Shown here piece by piece: positions 15,635 to 24,824 of a DNA stretch of 42,767 bases. This stretch comes from Deltaproteobacteria bacterium (GTDB taxonomy: Bacteria; Desulfobacterota; Desulfobulbia; Desulfobulbales; SURF-16), in assembly GCA_016208225.1 (NCBI GenBank), contig JACQYM010000109.1, positions 5,034 to 47,800 on the forward strand, read 5' to 3'. Both the position numbers and the translations under genes were made by a program. Numbering within the stretch: the first letter of the stretch is position 1; every line of letters starts with the position of its first letter. The notes below the pieces were generated by a model. The model ran no database searches, was not told where the DNA came from, and saw nothing but the letters and a program-made list of their open reading frames with translations.

Positions 15635-16495
15635 TCAGTGGTGTTGCTGCCCTAAATCCTGGGCGGCCAGCGAGCTTTCGTGCATGATAATGATCAGATA
15701 TTCGAGCTGCGAAAAATCGACCGCCGGTTCAATATCAATTTTCTGAAACATCCCCCTCTTGCTCTTGGTCACTTCGGACACCTTGCCCACCGGCAGACCT
15801 TTGGGGAAAATATCGCCGAGACCGGAGGTGACGATGGCGTCACCCTTTTCCACATCGGCGTTCTTCAACACATACAGGAGATTGAAGCCGCTGCTGCCGT
15901 TGCCTTTCAGGATGCCCTGCACCCGGTTCTTCTGCACCAGCACGTCAATGGCGCTGTTCGGATCATTGGCCAGGAGAACCTTCGAGTAGTTGGGCGACGT
16001 GTCAAGTATCTGGCCGACCACCCCCTCAACGGTGACGACCGGCATCCCCTTTTCCACGCCCTCGCTGCTTCCCCGGTCAATAATGATGGTGCGGAACCAG
16101 AGGGACGGGTCGCGGCCCACGATCTGCGCGGTCAAGGTGGGCGGCGGGAGGGAATCCTTCAGCTGCAGGAGCTTGCTGAGGCGGACATTGGTGGCCACCG
16201 CCTCGCGGTACTTGATGTTGGTTGCCTTGAACGAATCAAGCTCCTCTCTGAGCCGCGTATTTTCATCCCGCACATGCAGCAGGCCGACGTAGTTGGTCCA
16301 GATGCCGGTGATGCCGCCGGTGAGGCGGATCATGACATACTGCCCTTTGCCGATGAGATCCAGAGCAAGCCGTTGCGGTCCGTTCAATTCCTGACGGCCC
16401 ACGGTGGAGGCGATCAGAATGAGAATGAAGGTCAGGATGGAGCCGAAGAGGAAAAAAATCTTGATCTGCCGTGATTTTTTATTTTTTTTTCTCAT
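15635..16495 (-). CDS. mreC: Rod shape-determining protein MreC
   Basis: The 286-residue protein has a short basic N terminus and one membrane anchor (about residues 12-30). A coiled-coil follows (about 70-105, LLHVRDENTRLREELDSF), then a periplasmic beta-barrel region with IVGRDPSLWFRTIIIDRGSSEGV and GVVGQILDTSPNYSKVLL, which are standard MreC motifs. MreC links cytoplasmic MreB to PBP2 and RodA. It follows mreB after 9 bp with only a weak ribosome-binding site, suggesting translational coupling or a shared message. Confidence 0.96.
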   Translation of the reverse strand: MRKKNKKSRQIKIFFLFGSILTFILILIASTVGRQELNGPQRLALDLIGKGQYVMIRLTGGITGIWTNYVGLLHVRDENTRLREELDSFKATNIKYREAVATNVRLSKLLQLKDSLPPPTLTAQIVGRDPSLWFRTIIIDRGSSEGVEKGMPVVTVEGVVGQILDTSPNYSKVLLANDPNSAIDVLVQKNRVQGILKGNGSSGFNLLYVLKNADVEKGDAIVTSGLGDIFPKGLPVGKVSEVTKSKRGMFQKIDIEPAVDFSQLEYLIIIMHESSLAAQDLGQQHH

Positions 16496-16504
16496 CAGGA
16501 TAGA

Positions 16505-17808
<1,304 letters not shown>

Positions 17809-17837
17809 TTGACAGCCATAAACCATTCCGATTATAT
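17809..17837 (+). promoter_or_regulatory. Promoter of tRNA-Ala (TTGACA-17-TTATAT)
   Basis: A perfect -35 hexamer and a good -10 hexamer are separated by 17 bp, ending 26 bp before the tRNA 5' end. Confidence 0.85.
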
Positions 17838-17863
17838 GTGGCCATCATTTTGTCTTGCGGAAT

Positions 17864-17939
<76 letters not shown>

Positions 17940-17991
17940 AAGTAAGGCAGACAGTTGTTTTTCCGGGTCGTCGATATACCTTAAAATAAAT

Positions 17992-18127
17992 TGCGGCTGG
18001 GCGTTCCGTCTCACATACGCAATGAGGATCTTTAATCGGGGAGGGCCTTACAGTTTTTCCTAATATTAAAGATAGCCTCTGTCGGCACTCAAGAATTGGC
18101 CTTCTTTACGCCGCAGAGGCTTTTTTT
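17992..18127 (+). ncRNA. Candidate structured RNA or attenuator with alternative folds
   Basis: GAGG-ATCTTTAAT (18024-18036) pairs with ATTAAAGAT-(AG)-CCTC (18065-18079). The same AGCCTCTG (18074-18081) also pairs with CAGAGGCT (18114-18121), which is followed by a T tract. The two stems share 18074-18079 and exclude each other. A further pairing, TGCGGC (17992-17997) with GCCGCA (18110-18115), could close the whole region. This layout suits an attenuator or a free-standing small RNA ending in an intrinsic terminator. It has no recognised riboswitch or T-box signature. A 6S-like RNA was considered, but about 135 nt is short for that. Confidence 0.4.
18074..18127 (+). terminator. Intrinsic terminator upstream of the 62-aa gene
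   Basis: AGCCTCTG-T-CGGC pairs with GCCG-CAGAGGCT around a loop of about 23 bases, followed by TTTTTTATTT. It ends transcription from the tRNA-Ala promoter or the candidate RNA before the 62-aa ORF. Confidence 0.75.
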
Positions 18128-18304
18128 ATTTGCCGGCCGGAAGATCGGTCAAATCGGTAACCGGTGCGGCCTGATTCCGTGCAGGCGGGAATCCCGGTAC
18201 CGTTACCATTGCCATCAATCATCAATCGGCCGGCAGATCATGTGCCAGTTGCCGATTCCCGTTTTTCCTGGGAAAGTATTCCCAGCTGTTCATCGGAGAT
18301 TTTC

Positions 18305-18493
18305 ATGTCCTCAGTCAAAAATCAGGGTGACGCGCAAGACAAGTCCTTGTCAAAGGCGATAACCGATGAAGCGATTCTGAAGGTCACCAAGGAAATCATT
18401 GTCAAGTTTATCGAGTGCGGCCGGCTGTCGCCGGCAAATTTTGACGAAACGTTTGAGCAGGTCTACAAAAAGGTCGTGAGCACGGTCCGGTGA
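18305..18493 (+). CDS. Conserved-looking small protein of unknown function (62 aa)
   Basis: The start is the ATG at 18305 with GGAG upstream; the track's longer frame begins inside the leader. The protein is soluble and mixed-charge. Its C-terminal part, ILKVTKEIIVKFIECGRLSP followed by ANFDETFEQVYKKVV, reads as two amphipathic helices. I have the impression that similar short proteins occur in other Desulfobacterota and Geobacter-type genomes, but I cannot verify that here. It precedes mpl, separated by an inverted-repeat element. Function is unknown. Confidence 0.7.
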   Translation: MSSVKNQGDAQDKSLSKAITDEAILKVTKEIIVKFIECGRLSPANFDETFEQVYKKVVSTVR

Positions 18494-18495
18494 TG

Positions 18496-18620
18496 ATTCC
18501 AGGTCGCCTTCAAACCAGTACCTTTGTCGGCTGCGCTGTGCGGCTCCTCTCCGTACTCCATGTACTGTCTCGTCGCTGCTCGCTTGCCTTCGCGGTCTTG
18601 GTCTGAATGCAACCTGGAAT
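18496..18620. mobile_element. MITE-like element between the 62-aa gene and mpl
   Basis: Terminal inverted repeats ATTCCAGGT (18496-18504) and ACCTGGAAT (18612-18620) bound 125 bp of non-coding sequence containing the palindrome GTACTCCATGTAC. The right repeat overlaps the preferred mpl start codon. No flanking target duplication and no second copy in the window were found, so mobility is inferred only from the structure. Confidence 0.45.
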
Positions 18621-20091
18621 GAGTAAGGGCGAAGAGGGGGCAACGGTTGATCCTTCTCTGAATATCTTTCCGGCCCATGTCCGCCATATTCATCTGATGG
18701 GGATATGCGGCACCGCCATGGCAGCCATGGCCGGCATGCTCAAAAGCCAGGGTTTTCATGTAACCGGATCGGATGCCCATGTGTATCCGCCCATGAGCGA
18801 TTTCCTGGTCCGCACCGGCATTCCCATTCTGGAAGGCTATCGGGCCGAAAATCTGGCGGACCGGCCGGACCTGGTCATCGTCGGCAACGTCATCACCCGT
18901 AAAAATCCCGAAACAGCGGCCCTGGCCGCTCTGCGCATCCCCTATCTGTCATTTCCCCAGGTGCTGCGCCATCTCTTCCTGGCCGGCAAGCAGTCCCTGG
19001 TGGTGGCCGGCACCCACGGCAAAACCACCACCTCCTCCATGCTGGCCACCATGCTCCATGGCGCCGGCCTTGATCCCGGCTTCATGATCGGCGGCATCGT
19101 CCAGGCCTTTGGCCGCAATTTCAGAGTGGGGCAGGGGCCTTATTTTGTCGTGGAAGGTGACGAGTATGACACGGCCTTTTTTGATAAGGGGCCGAAATTT
19201 CTTCATTATCAGCCCCATATCGCCATTATTACCAGCATTGAGTTTGACCATGCGGATATCTACGCGGATCTGGACGCGGTCAAACGCTCCTTTGCCCGAT
19301 TGATTGCCCTGATGCCGGCGGACGGCTGCCTGGTCGCCCATGTCGATGACCCGGTGGTGCAGGAACTGACCGCTGCCGCCCCCTGCCCGGTGGTGGGCTA
19401 CGGCCACCTGGCGGAAGATGAGTGGCGCCTCACTGACGTGCAATCCTATCGGGGCGGAAGTTCTTTCACGGCCCTGCACCGCGGCCAGCCCTTCGGCGCG
19501 TTTTCCACGAAGATGCCCGGCAGGCATAATTGCCTGAACAGCCTGGCGGTCATTGCCGTGCTGCACCGGTTGGGTCTTGCAGCGGACGTCATCGGCCGGG
19601 AGCTCGCTCTTTTCCAGGGGGTCAAGCGGCGTCAGGAGGTGCGCGGCGAGGTCGGCGGCGTCACCGTGATTGATGATTTCGCCCATCACCCGACCGCGGT
19701 GCGGGAAACCCTGGCCGCGCTGCGGGCCGCATATGCCGGGCAGCGGCTGGTCACCGTGTTTGAGCCGCGCACCAATACGAGCCGGCGCCGGGTGTTTCAG
19801 CAGGATTATGTCCGTGTCTTTGATGACGCGGATGTGGTGCTGGTCAAGGAGCCCGATGTTCTCGCCGCCGTGGCCGAGGATCAGCGCTTTTCCTCGGCGG
19901 AGCTGGTCGGGTCGCTGCGGCAGCGAGGGGTTGACGCCCATTATTTCCCGGACACCGACCGGATTCTCGCTTATCTCGCCGATATCCTGCGGCCGCAGGA
20001 TGTTGTCGCCATCCTGTCCAACGGCGGATTTGACAATATTCATGCCCGGCTGCTGCAGCAGCTTGCACAACGTTTTTCGCCTGTTGGATAA
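18619..20091 (+). CDS. mpl: UDP-N-acetylmuramate:L-Ala-gamma-D-Glu-meso-DAP ligase
   Basis: The protein (490 residues from the ATG at 18619; the track starts at 18607) is a Mur ligase. It has an N-terminal Rossmann segment HIHLMGICGTAMAAMAGMLK, the ATP loop VVAGTHGKTTT, ITSIEFDHADIY, PGRHNCLNSLA and DDFAHHPTAVRETL. The HIHLMGICGT opening and length match Mpl rather than MurC. Mpl reattaches recycled murein tripeptide to UDP-MurNAc. The start is uncertain because no good ribosome-binding site precedes either ATG and the 125-bp repeat element ends on the start codon. It lies apart from the dcw cluster, as is usual for Mpl. Confidence 0.9.
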   Translation: MSKGEEGATVDPSLNIFPAHVRHIHLMGICGTAMAAMAGMLKSQGFHVTGSDAHVYPPMSDFLVRTGIPILEGYRAENLADRPDLVIVGNVITRKNPETAALAALRIPYLSFPQVLRHLFLAGKQSLVVAGTHGKTTTSSMLATMLHGAGLDPGFMIGGIVQAFGRNFRVGQGPYFVVEGDEYDTAFFDKGPKFLHYQPHIAIITSIEFDHADIYADLDAVKRSFARLIALMPADGCLVAHVDDPVVQELTAAAPCPVVGYGHLAEDEWRLTDVQSYRGGSSFTALHRGQPFGAFSTKMPGRHNCLNSLAVIAVLHRLGLAADVIGRELALFQGVKRRQEVRGEVGGVTVIDDFAHHPTAVRETLAALRAAYAGQRLVTVFEPRTNTSRRRVFQQDYVRVFDDADVVLVKEPDVLAAVAEDQRFSSAELVGSLRQRGVDAHYFPDTDRILAYLADILRPQDVVAILSNGGFDNIHARLLQQLAQRFSPVG

Positions 20092-20103
20092 ATAGTCTCT
20101 ATT

Positions 20104-20126
20104 TCCGTATTTCTACGGACTTTTCT
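20104..20126 (+). terminator. Probable terminator after mpl
   Basis: TCCGTA-TTTC-TACGGA is followed by CTTTTCT, 13 bp after the mpl stop. The stem is short and the T tract broken, so efficiency may be modest. Confidence 0.5.
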
Positions 20127-20290
20127 CCCCATGGACCCGTCTCTGTTTTCCGTGCTTATGCACAAAAAATAAGTGCAGCTTTTTCCCCTGGTATTGTTGC
20201 GTAAAATCAGCATGATATGTTTGATTTTTCGGTCATGCGCCGGGAATGAACCGTTATTCATAATTGTGTGAATAGCCATTCATTTTTTGC
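20127..20290. other. Upstream region of the nuo promoter
   Basis: No gene is apparent. It holds a weak TGCAC/GTGCA hairpin with a short T run (near 20160-20190) and TATTCA-N8-TGAATA (20255-20274), an inverted repeat centred about 27 bp upstream of the nuo -35 element that could bind a regulator. Confidence 0.4.
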
Positions 20291-20319
20291 TTGACATAGA
20301 AAATGCTATGGGATAAAAA
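20291..20319 (+). promoter_or_regulatory. Promoter of the nuo operon (TTGACA-17-TAAAAA)
   Basis: A perfect -35 hexamer lies 17 bp before a 4/6 -10 hexamer. The predicted leader is about 255 nt long before the nuoA GTG. Confidence 0.75.
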
Positions 20320-20325
20320 TCCGCT

Positions 20326-20582
20326 GGAACTGCGCAATTTCAAGTGTTGCGCGGCAAAGAGTCAAAGTTCCGCAAACAGGTGAACCTGCCCGGAGCAGGA
20401 AGATGATGGACGAATTCTCCTGTTCCCCCGGTGCGGAGGGATGACTTTCCAGGCAACTCCCCCGGGAGCTGGCCTTTCTTCAGGTCACAACAACCATTTT
20501 AAAGGTGCTGCTCAGTCTGGAACTGAAAAGCGCCTGATCGTCCCCCCGGAGATTTCCGCCGGACGGACAAAGGAGCTGAATC
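20326..20582 (+). other. Long structured 5' leader of the nuo operon
   Basis: GGAACT-GCGCAA pairs with TTGCGC and AGTTCC (20326-20371) as a nested hairpin. It is followed by CAGGT/ACCTG (20377-20388) and an overlapping alternative, CCTGC/GCAGG (20385-20399). The remainder contains GC-rich stretches but no T-tract terminator and no ORF with a convincing start. I see no match to known riboswitch cores that I can recall. Confidence 0.45.
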
Positions 20583-20984
20583 GTGGAACAACAGGCTCTC
20601 CTTGATCTTCTTTATGTCGCGGCATTTACCCTTTGCGGTCTCGGCTTTGGTTTTGGCCCCCTCCTCATTGTTTATCTCTTCTCCCCGCGCGGCACCCGCA
20701 ATCTCGTCAACAAGACAAGAATCCCTATTGAGTGCGGTATGGAAACCATAGGTCCTGCCTGGATTCGATACGGTATTGTCTATTATCTGTATGCCTTGAT
20801 GTTTCTGGCCTTTGATGTGGATGTGCTGTTTCTTTTTCCCGTGGCAGCGGTTTATAACGATTTCCCCGGGATGCGGGGGTTTGTCGAAATTGTTTTATTT
20901 GTCGCGGTTCTTTCACTGGCGATTGTTTATGCATGGAATAAGGGAGTGTTCAAGTGGGAACGGAAAGTATACCAACAGCAGTAG
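20583..20984 (+). CDS. nuoA: NADH-quinone oxidoreductase (complex I) subunit A
   Basis: The 133-residue membrane protein starts at GTG with AAGGAG upstream. It has three membrane segments and the NuoA signatures [10 protein letters not shown] and [25 protein letters not shown]. The Cys in the first is part of the quinone-site loop. NuoA sits at the junction of the peripheral and membrane arms. It is the first gene of a twelve-gene operon and overlaps nuoB by 31 bp. Confidence 0.97.
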   Translation: MEQQALLDLLYVAAFTLCGLGFGFGPLLIVYLFSPRGTRNLVNKTRIPIECGMETIGPAWIRYGIVYYLYALMFLAFDVDVLFLFPVAAVYNDFPGMRGFVEIVLFVAVLSLAIVYAWNKGVFKWERKVYQQQ

Positions 20985-21490
20985 AGAGTGCTATACCCCC
21001 TGCATTGTTGCAGTTTCATCAACTTGATAAACTGCGGATGCTGGCCAGGGCAAACTCATTGTGGCCCATGACCTTCGGCTTGGCCTGCTGCGCCATTGAG
21101 ATGCTGTCAAGCGGCTGCGCCCGTTTTGACCTGTCGCGTTTCGGTGCGGAGGTTTTCCGTCCGTCACCGCGGCAAAGCGATGTGATGATCGTTGCCGGCA
21201 CCCTCAATAAAAAGATGTTGCCCGCCGTCAAGATCCTTTATGACCAGATGCCGGAACCCAAGTGGGTTATCGCCATGGGAAACTGCGCGATTTCCGGCGG
21301 TCCTTTTGTTTTTCCGGGTCAATATAATGTTGTGGAAGGAGTGGACAGCTTTCTGCCGGTTGATGTCTATATCCCCGGTTGTCCGCCGCGTCCTGAGGCC
21401 CTGATTGAGGGATTGCTGGAACTGGAGGAAAAGATTACCGGTCACCGGCGCTGGCCGCGGGTGAAACCGGAAACAGCGGTCAAGGGTTGA
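20954..21490 (+). CDS. nuoB: Complex I subunit B (N2 cluster subunit)
   Basis: The 178-residue protein has the N2 iron-sulfur ligands: adjacent Cys 45-46 in [11 protein letters not shown]111 in MGNCAISGG and C143 in [12 protein letters not shown]. NuoB hands electrons to quinone with NuoD. It overlaps nuoA, suggesting translational coupling. The C terminus is basic. Confidence 0.97.
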   Translation: MGTESIPTAVESAIPPALLQFHQLDKLRMLARANSLWPMTFGLACCAIEMLSSGCARFDLSRFGAEVFRPSPRQSDVMIVAGTLNKKMLPAVKILYDQMPEPKWVIAMGNCAISGGPFVFPGQYNVVEGVDSFLPVDVYIPGCPPRPEALIEGLLELEEKITGHRRWPRVKPETAVKG

Positions 21491-21574
21491 GCCGGAGCAG
21501 CATTTACCACTCACAGGTTGCCGGGTATTTACAGGTACTGCCGGTTATGGTGAGTTCACCTTCATGGTAACGTT

Positions 21575-22141
21575 ATGGATCGAGCTAAAATAAAAAGAGA
21601 ACTGGAAAAGTTGGCCGCTGCAGGTATGCCTGCCGAGCAACCGCAGGAAGCAGCGGCGCCGGTGGAAGTCCAAGCTGAAGGAGAGGGAGAGGGCAAGCCG
21701 AAGCCCAAGGCCAAGAAGGAAGAGGATGCCCCCCCCCGAAAAAATGGCCTGATCGAAACGGAATATGCAAAACGGGGCGCTCATCTTGATGTGCAGATCA
21801 ACCCGGATCAGGTGGTCAGCGCGGCTGAATTCCTGGATGGCGAGGGGATGACCCTGGAGATGGTGACCGGCGTTGACTGGATCAAGGAGAATCAGTTCGA
21901 AGTCATTTATGACTATTCCTATACCGGCGGCCAGCTGTTGCGGGTGGTGGTGCGGGCCAGAGTTGACCGGAACAAGCCCGACATTGCCACTGTTTGTCAT
22001 ATCTTTGGGGGCGCAAACTGGCATGAGAGGGAGACCTGGGAATTGCTGGGCATCAATTTTGTCGGTCATCCGCAGCTTGAACACTTCCTGTTGCCGGAAG
22101 ATGCTGATTTTTTCCCATTACGTAAGGATTTCAAACCATGA
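21575..22141 (+). CDS. nuoC: Complex I subunit C with a charged low-complexity N-terminal extension
   Basis: The 188-residue protein has the NuoC 30-kDa core from about residue 57, with MVTGVDW, the FEVIYDY region, RARVDRNKPDIATV, WHERETWELLGINFVGHP and a C-terminal FPLRKDFKP. Residues 17-56 are an unusual Ala/Pro/Glu/Lys-rich linker (GEGEGKPKPKAKKEEDAP). The true start could be later, but ATG 21575 is the only upstream ATG in frame. It is separated from nuoB by 84 bp holding a GGTGA-GT-TCACC hairpin, and overlaps nuoD by 4 bp. Confidence 0.94.
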   Translation: MDRAKIKRELEKLAAAGMPAEQPQEAAAPVEVQAEGEGEGKPKPKAKKEEDAPPRKNGLIETEYAKRGAHLDVQINPDQVVSAAEFLDGEGMTLEMVTGVDWIKENQFEVIYDYSYTGGQLLRVVVRARVDRNKPDIATVCHIFGGANWHERETWELLGINFVGHPQLEHFLLPEDADFFPLRKDFKP

Positions 22142-23256
22142 GTTCATTAGCCCAAAGCCAGTTGCGTGAGACCTTTGAGCTGAATATAGGTCCACAGCAT
22201 CCTGCCACCCACGGTGTACTGCGCATCAAGGTCGTCATGGACGGGGAATATATCGTCCGGGCGGAGCCTATTCTCGGCTATATTCACCGCATGCATGAGA
22301 AAATGGGCGAAAACCGGACATGGAACCAGTTCTGGCCCAATATGGGCCGGCTCGATTATCTGTCCGCCATTGCCTATAACCATTGCTATGCCTGTCTGGT
22401 GGAGCGGGCCATGGGCATCGAGGTGCCTGAGCGGGCGGAGTATATTCGCGTCATCACCGCCGAGCTGAACCGGATCCAGAGCCATCTTTTAGGCTTCGGT
22501 GCCTATATCATGGATCTTGGCGGCTTTACACCGCTCATGTACGCCATGGATGAGCGCGAGCAGATCCTCGACCTCCTGGAGTCGGTCACCGGCTCCCGCC
22601 TCACCTACTGTTATTTCCGGTTCGGCGGGGTGTATAACGATATCGATGACGACTTCATCACCGGCACCCGCGCCTTTATCAAGAGATTTCGGCCCCAGAT
22701 TCCCATGTATCATAAGCTGGTTACCGGCAATGTCATCCTGATGGACCGTCTTAATGGCGTCGGCCCCATTTCCGCGGATCTGTGCCGGAAATATGGCGCC
22801 ACCGGCCCTGTGCTGCGGGGTTCGGGCGTCAATTTTGATGTCCGCCGGAATGAACCGTACGGGGTCTATCCGGAGCTTGATTTCGATATTCCGGTGTATC
22901 ACGAATGTGATTCCATGGCCCGTTACATGGTGAGAATGGATGAGATGGTGCAGTCCTGCCGCATCATCGAAAATGCCTTGAATAAACTGCCGGAAGGGCC
23001 GGTGATGGCTGAGAAGGTGCCGAAGGCCCTGAAACCGCCCAAAGGTGATTTTCATTTTGCCGTGGAAGCCGCGCGCGGAACTTTTTCCATGAGAACCGTC
23101 AGTGACGGCACCAACACCTCGTACCGGATGAGACTGCGGTCTCCAACCTATTCCAATGTCAGCCTGTTCGAGGAGGCAAGCCGCGGGATGCTGCTTTCCG
23201 ACGCCCTGGCGTTTTTGGGAAGTCTTGATCCCGTCATCCCCGAGATGGACCGGTAA
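22138..23256 (+). CDS. nuoD: Complex I subunit D (49-kDa)
   Basis: The 372-residue protein has the quinone-site loop GPQHPATHGVLR, then GYIHRMHEKMGENRTW and the family's RPQIPMYHKLVTGNVI and GVNFDVRRNEPYG. It ends FLGSLDPVIPEMDR, the usual NuoD C terminus. It resembles the large subunit of NiFe hydrogenases but lacks the metal-binding cysteines, as expected for true NuoD. Its ATG overlaps the nuoC stop. Confidence 0.97.
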   Translation: MSSLAQSQLRETFELNIGPQHPATHGVLRIKVVMDGEYIVRAEPILGYIHRMHEKMGENRTWNQFWPNMGRLDYLSAIAYNHCYACLVERAMGIEVPERAEYIRVITAELNRIQSHLLGFGAYIMDLGGFTPLMYAMDEREQILDLLESVTGSRLTYCYFRFGGVYNDIDDDFITGTRAFIKRFRPQIPMYHKLVTGNVILMDRLNGVGPISADLCRKYGATGPVLRGSGVNFDVRRNEPYGVYPELDFDIPVYHECDSMARYMVRMDEMVQSCRIIENALNKLPEGPVMAEKVPKALKPPKGDFHFAVEAARGTFSMRTVSDGTNTSYRMRLRSPTYSNVSLFEEASRGMLLSDALAFLGSLDPVIPEMDR

Positions 23257-23268
23257 GGAGCAAGCACG

Positions 23269-24252
23269 ATGAATGAATTAATACGATTACTCGCTTACAT
23301 GCTGGGCATTGCCGCCTTTCTTGGTTTGAATCTCGCCTATCTGGGCTGGGTCGAGAGGAAGGGCGCCGGTCATTTTCAGCGGCGGACCGGCCCGAAAGAG
23401 GTTGGGCCCTATGGACTGCTGCAGCCCCTTGCCGACGGTCTCAAGCTCATGTCAAAACAGCTTGTTGTCCCGACCAATGCCGACAGGCCGCTCTATATGT
23501 GCGCCCCGATCCTCATCATGGTGCCCTCTGTTCTGTTGTTTGTCGCCATCCCGTTTGGCGAGCATCTGGTGCCCAGGGAATTTAATTTCGGTCTGATCAT
23601 GATGTTTGCCTTTGCCTCCATGGCCGGTTTATCCATCCTGATCGGCGGCTGGGGCTCGGGGAACAAATATTCACTCATCGCCGGAACCAGGGCGGTCTCG
23701 CAGAATGTTGCCTATGAGATTCCCATGCTGATCACGGCAATCAACATCGTCCTGATCACCGGCTCCCTGGATCTGAATGAAATCGTCCGGCAGCAGGGCA
23801 GCTACATCTGGAACTGGAATGTATTCCGGCTGGATAAATCCATCCTCATGCCGGTTTCCTTCCTGGTTTTCTTTATCTGTTCCCTGGCCGAGACCAATCG
23901 TACCCCGTTTGATCTGGGTGAGTGCGAAGGCGAGCTTGTCGCCGGCTATCATACGGAATACGGCGGTATGGGGTTCGGCCTTTTCATGATGGCTGAGTAT
24001 GCCAACCTTGTCATCGGCTGCAGCCTGACCACTGTTCTCTTTCTCGGCGGCTGGCAGTGTCCGTTCGGTTTATTCCCGGGGCCGCACTGGTTCCTGCTCA
24101 AGATGTATTTTCTCATCTGGTGTTTTGTCTGGATTCGCTGGACCTATCCGCGCACCACATTCTGGGGCCTGCTGAATCTTTCCTGGAAATATCTCATTCC
24201 GTTTTCATTGGTTAACTTGTTGCTAACAGCCTTATTTATAAAGGTATTTTGA
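23269..24252 (+). CDS. nuoH: Complex I subunit H
   Basis: The 327-residue membrane protein has eight predicted helices and the NuoH motifs GWVERKGAGHFQRRTGPKEV, GLLQPLADGLKL and AETNRTPFDLGECEGELVAG. The last loop lines the quinone chamber and the start of the proton channel. The Glu-rich loop reads GECEGEL where many homologues have AEAESEL. It lies 12 bp after nuoD and 2 bp before nuoI. Confidence 0.97.
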   Translation: MNELIRLLAYMLGIAAFLGLNLAYLGWVERKGAGHFQRRTGPKEVGPYGLLQPLADGLKLMSKQLVVPTNADRPLYMCAPILIMVPSVLLFVAIPFGEHLVPREFNFGLIMMFAFASMAGLSILIGGWGSGNKYSLIAGTRAVSQNVAYEIPMLITAINIVLITGSLDLNEIVRQQGSYIWNWNVFRLDKSILMPVSFLVFFICSLAETNRTPFDLGECEGELVAGYHTEYGGMGFGLFMMAEYANLVIGCSLTTVLFLGGWQCPFGLFPGPHWFLLKMYFLIWCFVWIRWTYPRTTFWGLLNLSWKYLIPFSLVNLLLTALFIKVF

Positions 24253-24254
24253 TT

Positions 24255-24824
24255 ATGTCCGGATACTTTAAAGAGATCATTACGGGATTGAAAAGTCTGG
24301 CCATCGGCTTGCAGATCACCAATAAAGAATTTTTCACCAAACCCATCACCCTGCAGTATCCCCATGAGTCGGTGAAGATGACGCCCCGCTATCGGGGCCA
24401 TATTGAACTGGTCAAGGACCCGCAGACCGGCACGCACCGGTGCATCGCCTGCGGCATGTGCGAGAAGGGCTGCCCCACGGGCTGCATTACCGTGCAGGCG
24501 GAAAAGCGGGAAGGGGTCAAGGGCAAGGTGCTGACCGCCTATATTCTCAACTTTACCACCTGCAGTCTGTGCGGTCAGTGTGTGGAAAACTGCAAGCCCG
24601 AGGCCATCAACTTTTCCAATGAGTACAATCTGGCCAGCACCCGGCGCGAAGATTACATTTTCAACCTGCTGCAAAAGCTGCATCCCGAAGGTGTTCCGGA
24701 ACCTGAGATTGATCCGGAGTTATTAAAGAAAGAACGCGAGAAAAAAGAAGCTGCAAAGAAAGAACCCGCAAAAAAAGCAGCAGCTAAGGAAGGCGGGGAA
24801 TCAAAAGCAGAGGAAAAAAGCTGA
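24255..24824 (+). CDS. nuoI: Complex I subunit I (two 4Fe-4S clusters) with a lysine-rich tail
   Basis: The ATG at 24255 is preferred over the track's TTG at 24249; AAGG lies upstream. The 189-residue protein has cluster motifs CIACGMCEKGCP (C63, C66, C69, C73 and C77) and CSLCGQCVENCKP (C103, C106, C109, C113), binding N6a and N6b. From about residue 157 the C terminus is a Lys/Ala/Glu tail (KKEREKKEAAKKEPAKKAAA) not usual in NuoI. With nuoEFG absent from this operon, NuoI would be the entry point for electrons from another donor. Its stop overlaps the nuoJ ATG. Confidence 0.96.
   Translation: MSGYFKEIITGLKSLAIGLQITNKEFFTKPITLQYPHESVKMTPRYRGHIELVKDPQTGTHRCIACGMCEKGCPTGCITVQAEKREGVKGKVLTAYILNFTTCSLCGQCVENCKPEAINFSNEYNLASTRREDYIFNLLQKLHPEGVPEPEIDPELLKKEREKKEAAKKEPAKKAAAKEGGESKAEEKS

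Noticed and set aside
17992-18127. Assignment of the region after tRNA-Ala as 6S RNA or a T-box
   Set aside because: About 135 nt is short for 6S and I found no T-box GGTGGNACCGCG-like sequence; it is left as an unclassified candidate.
20326-20582. Known riboswitch (cobalamin, c-di-GMP, Moco) in the nuo leader
   Set aside because: Core consensus sequences as I remember them were not present.
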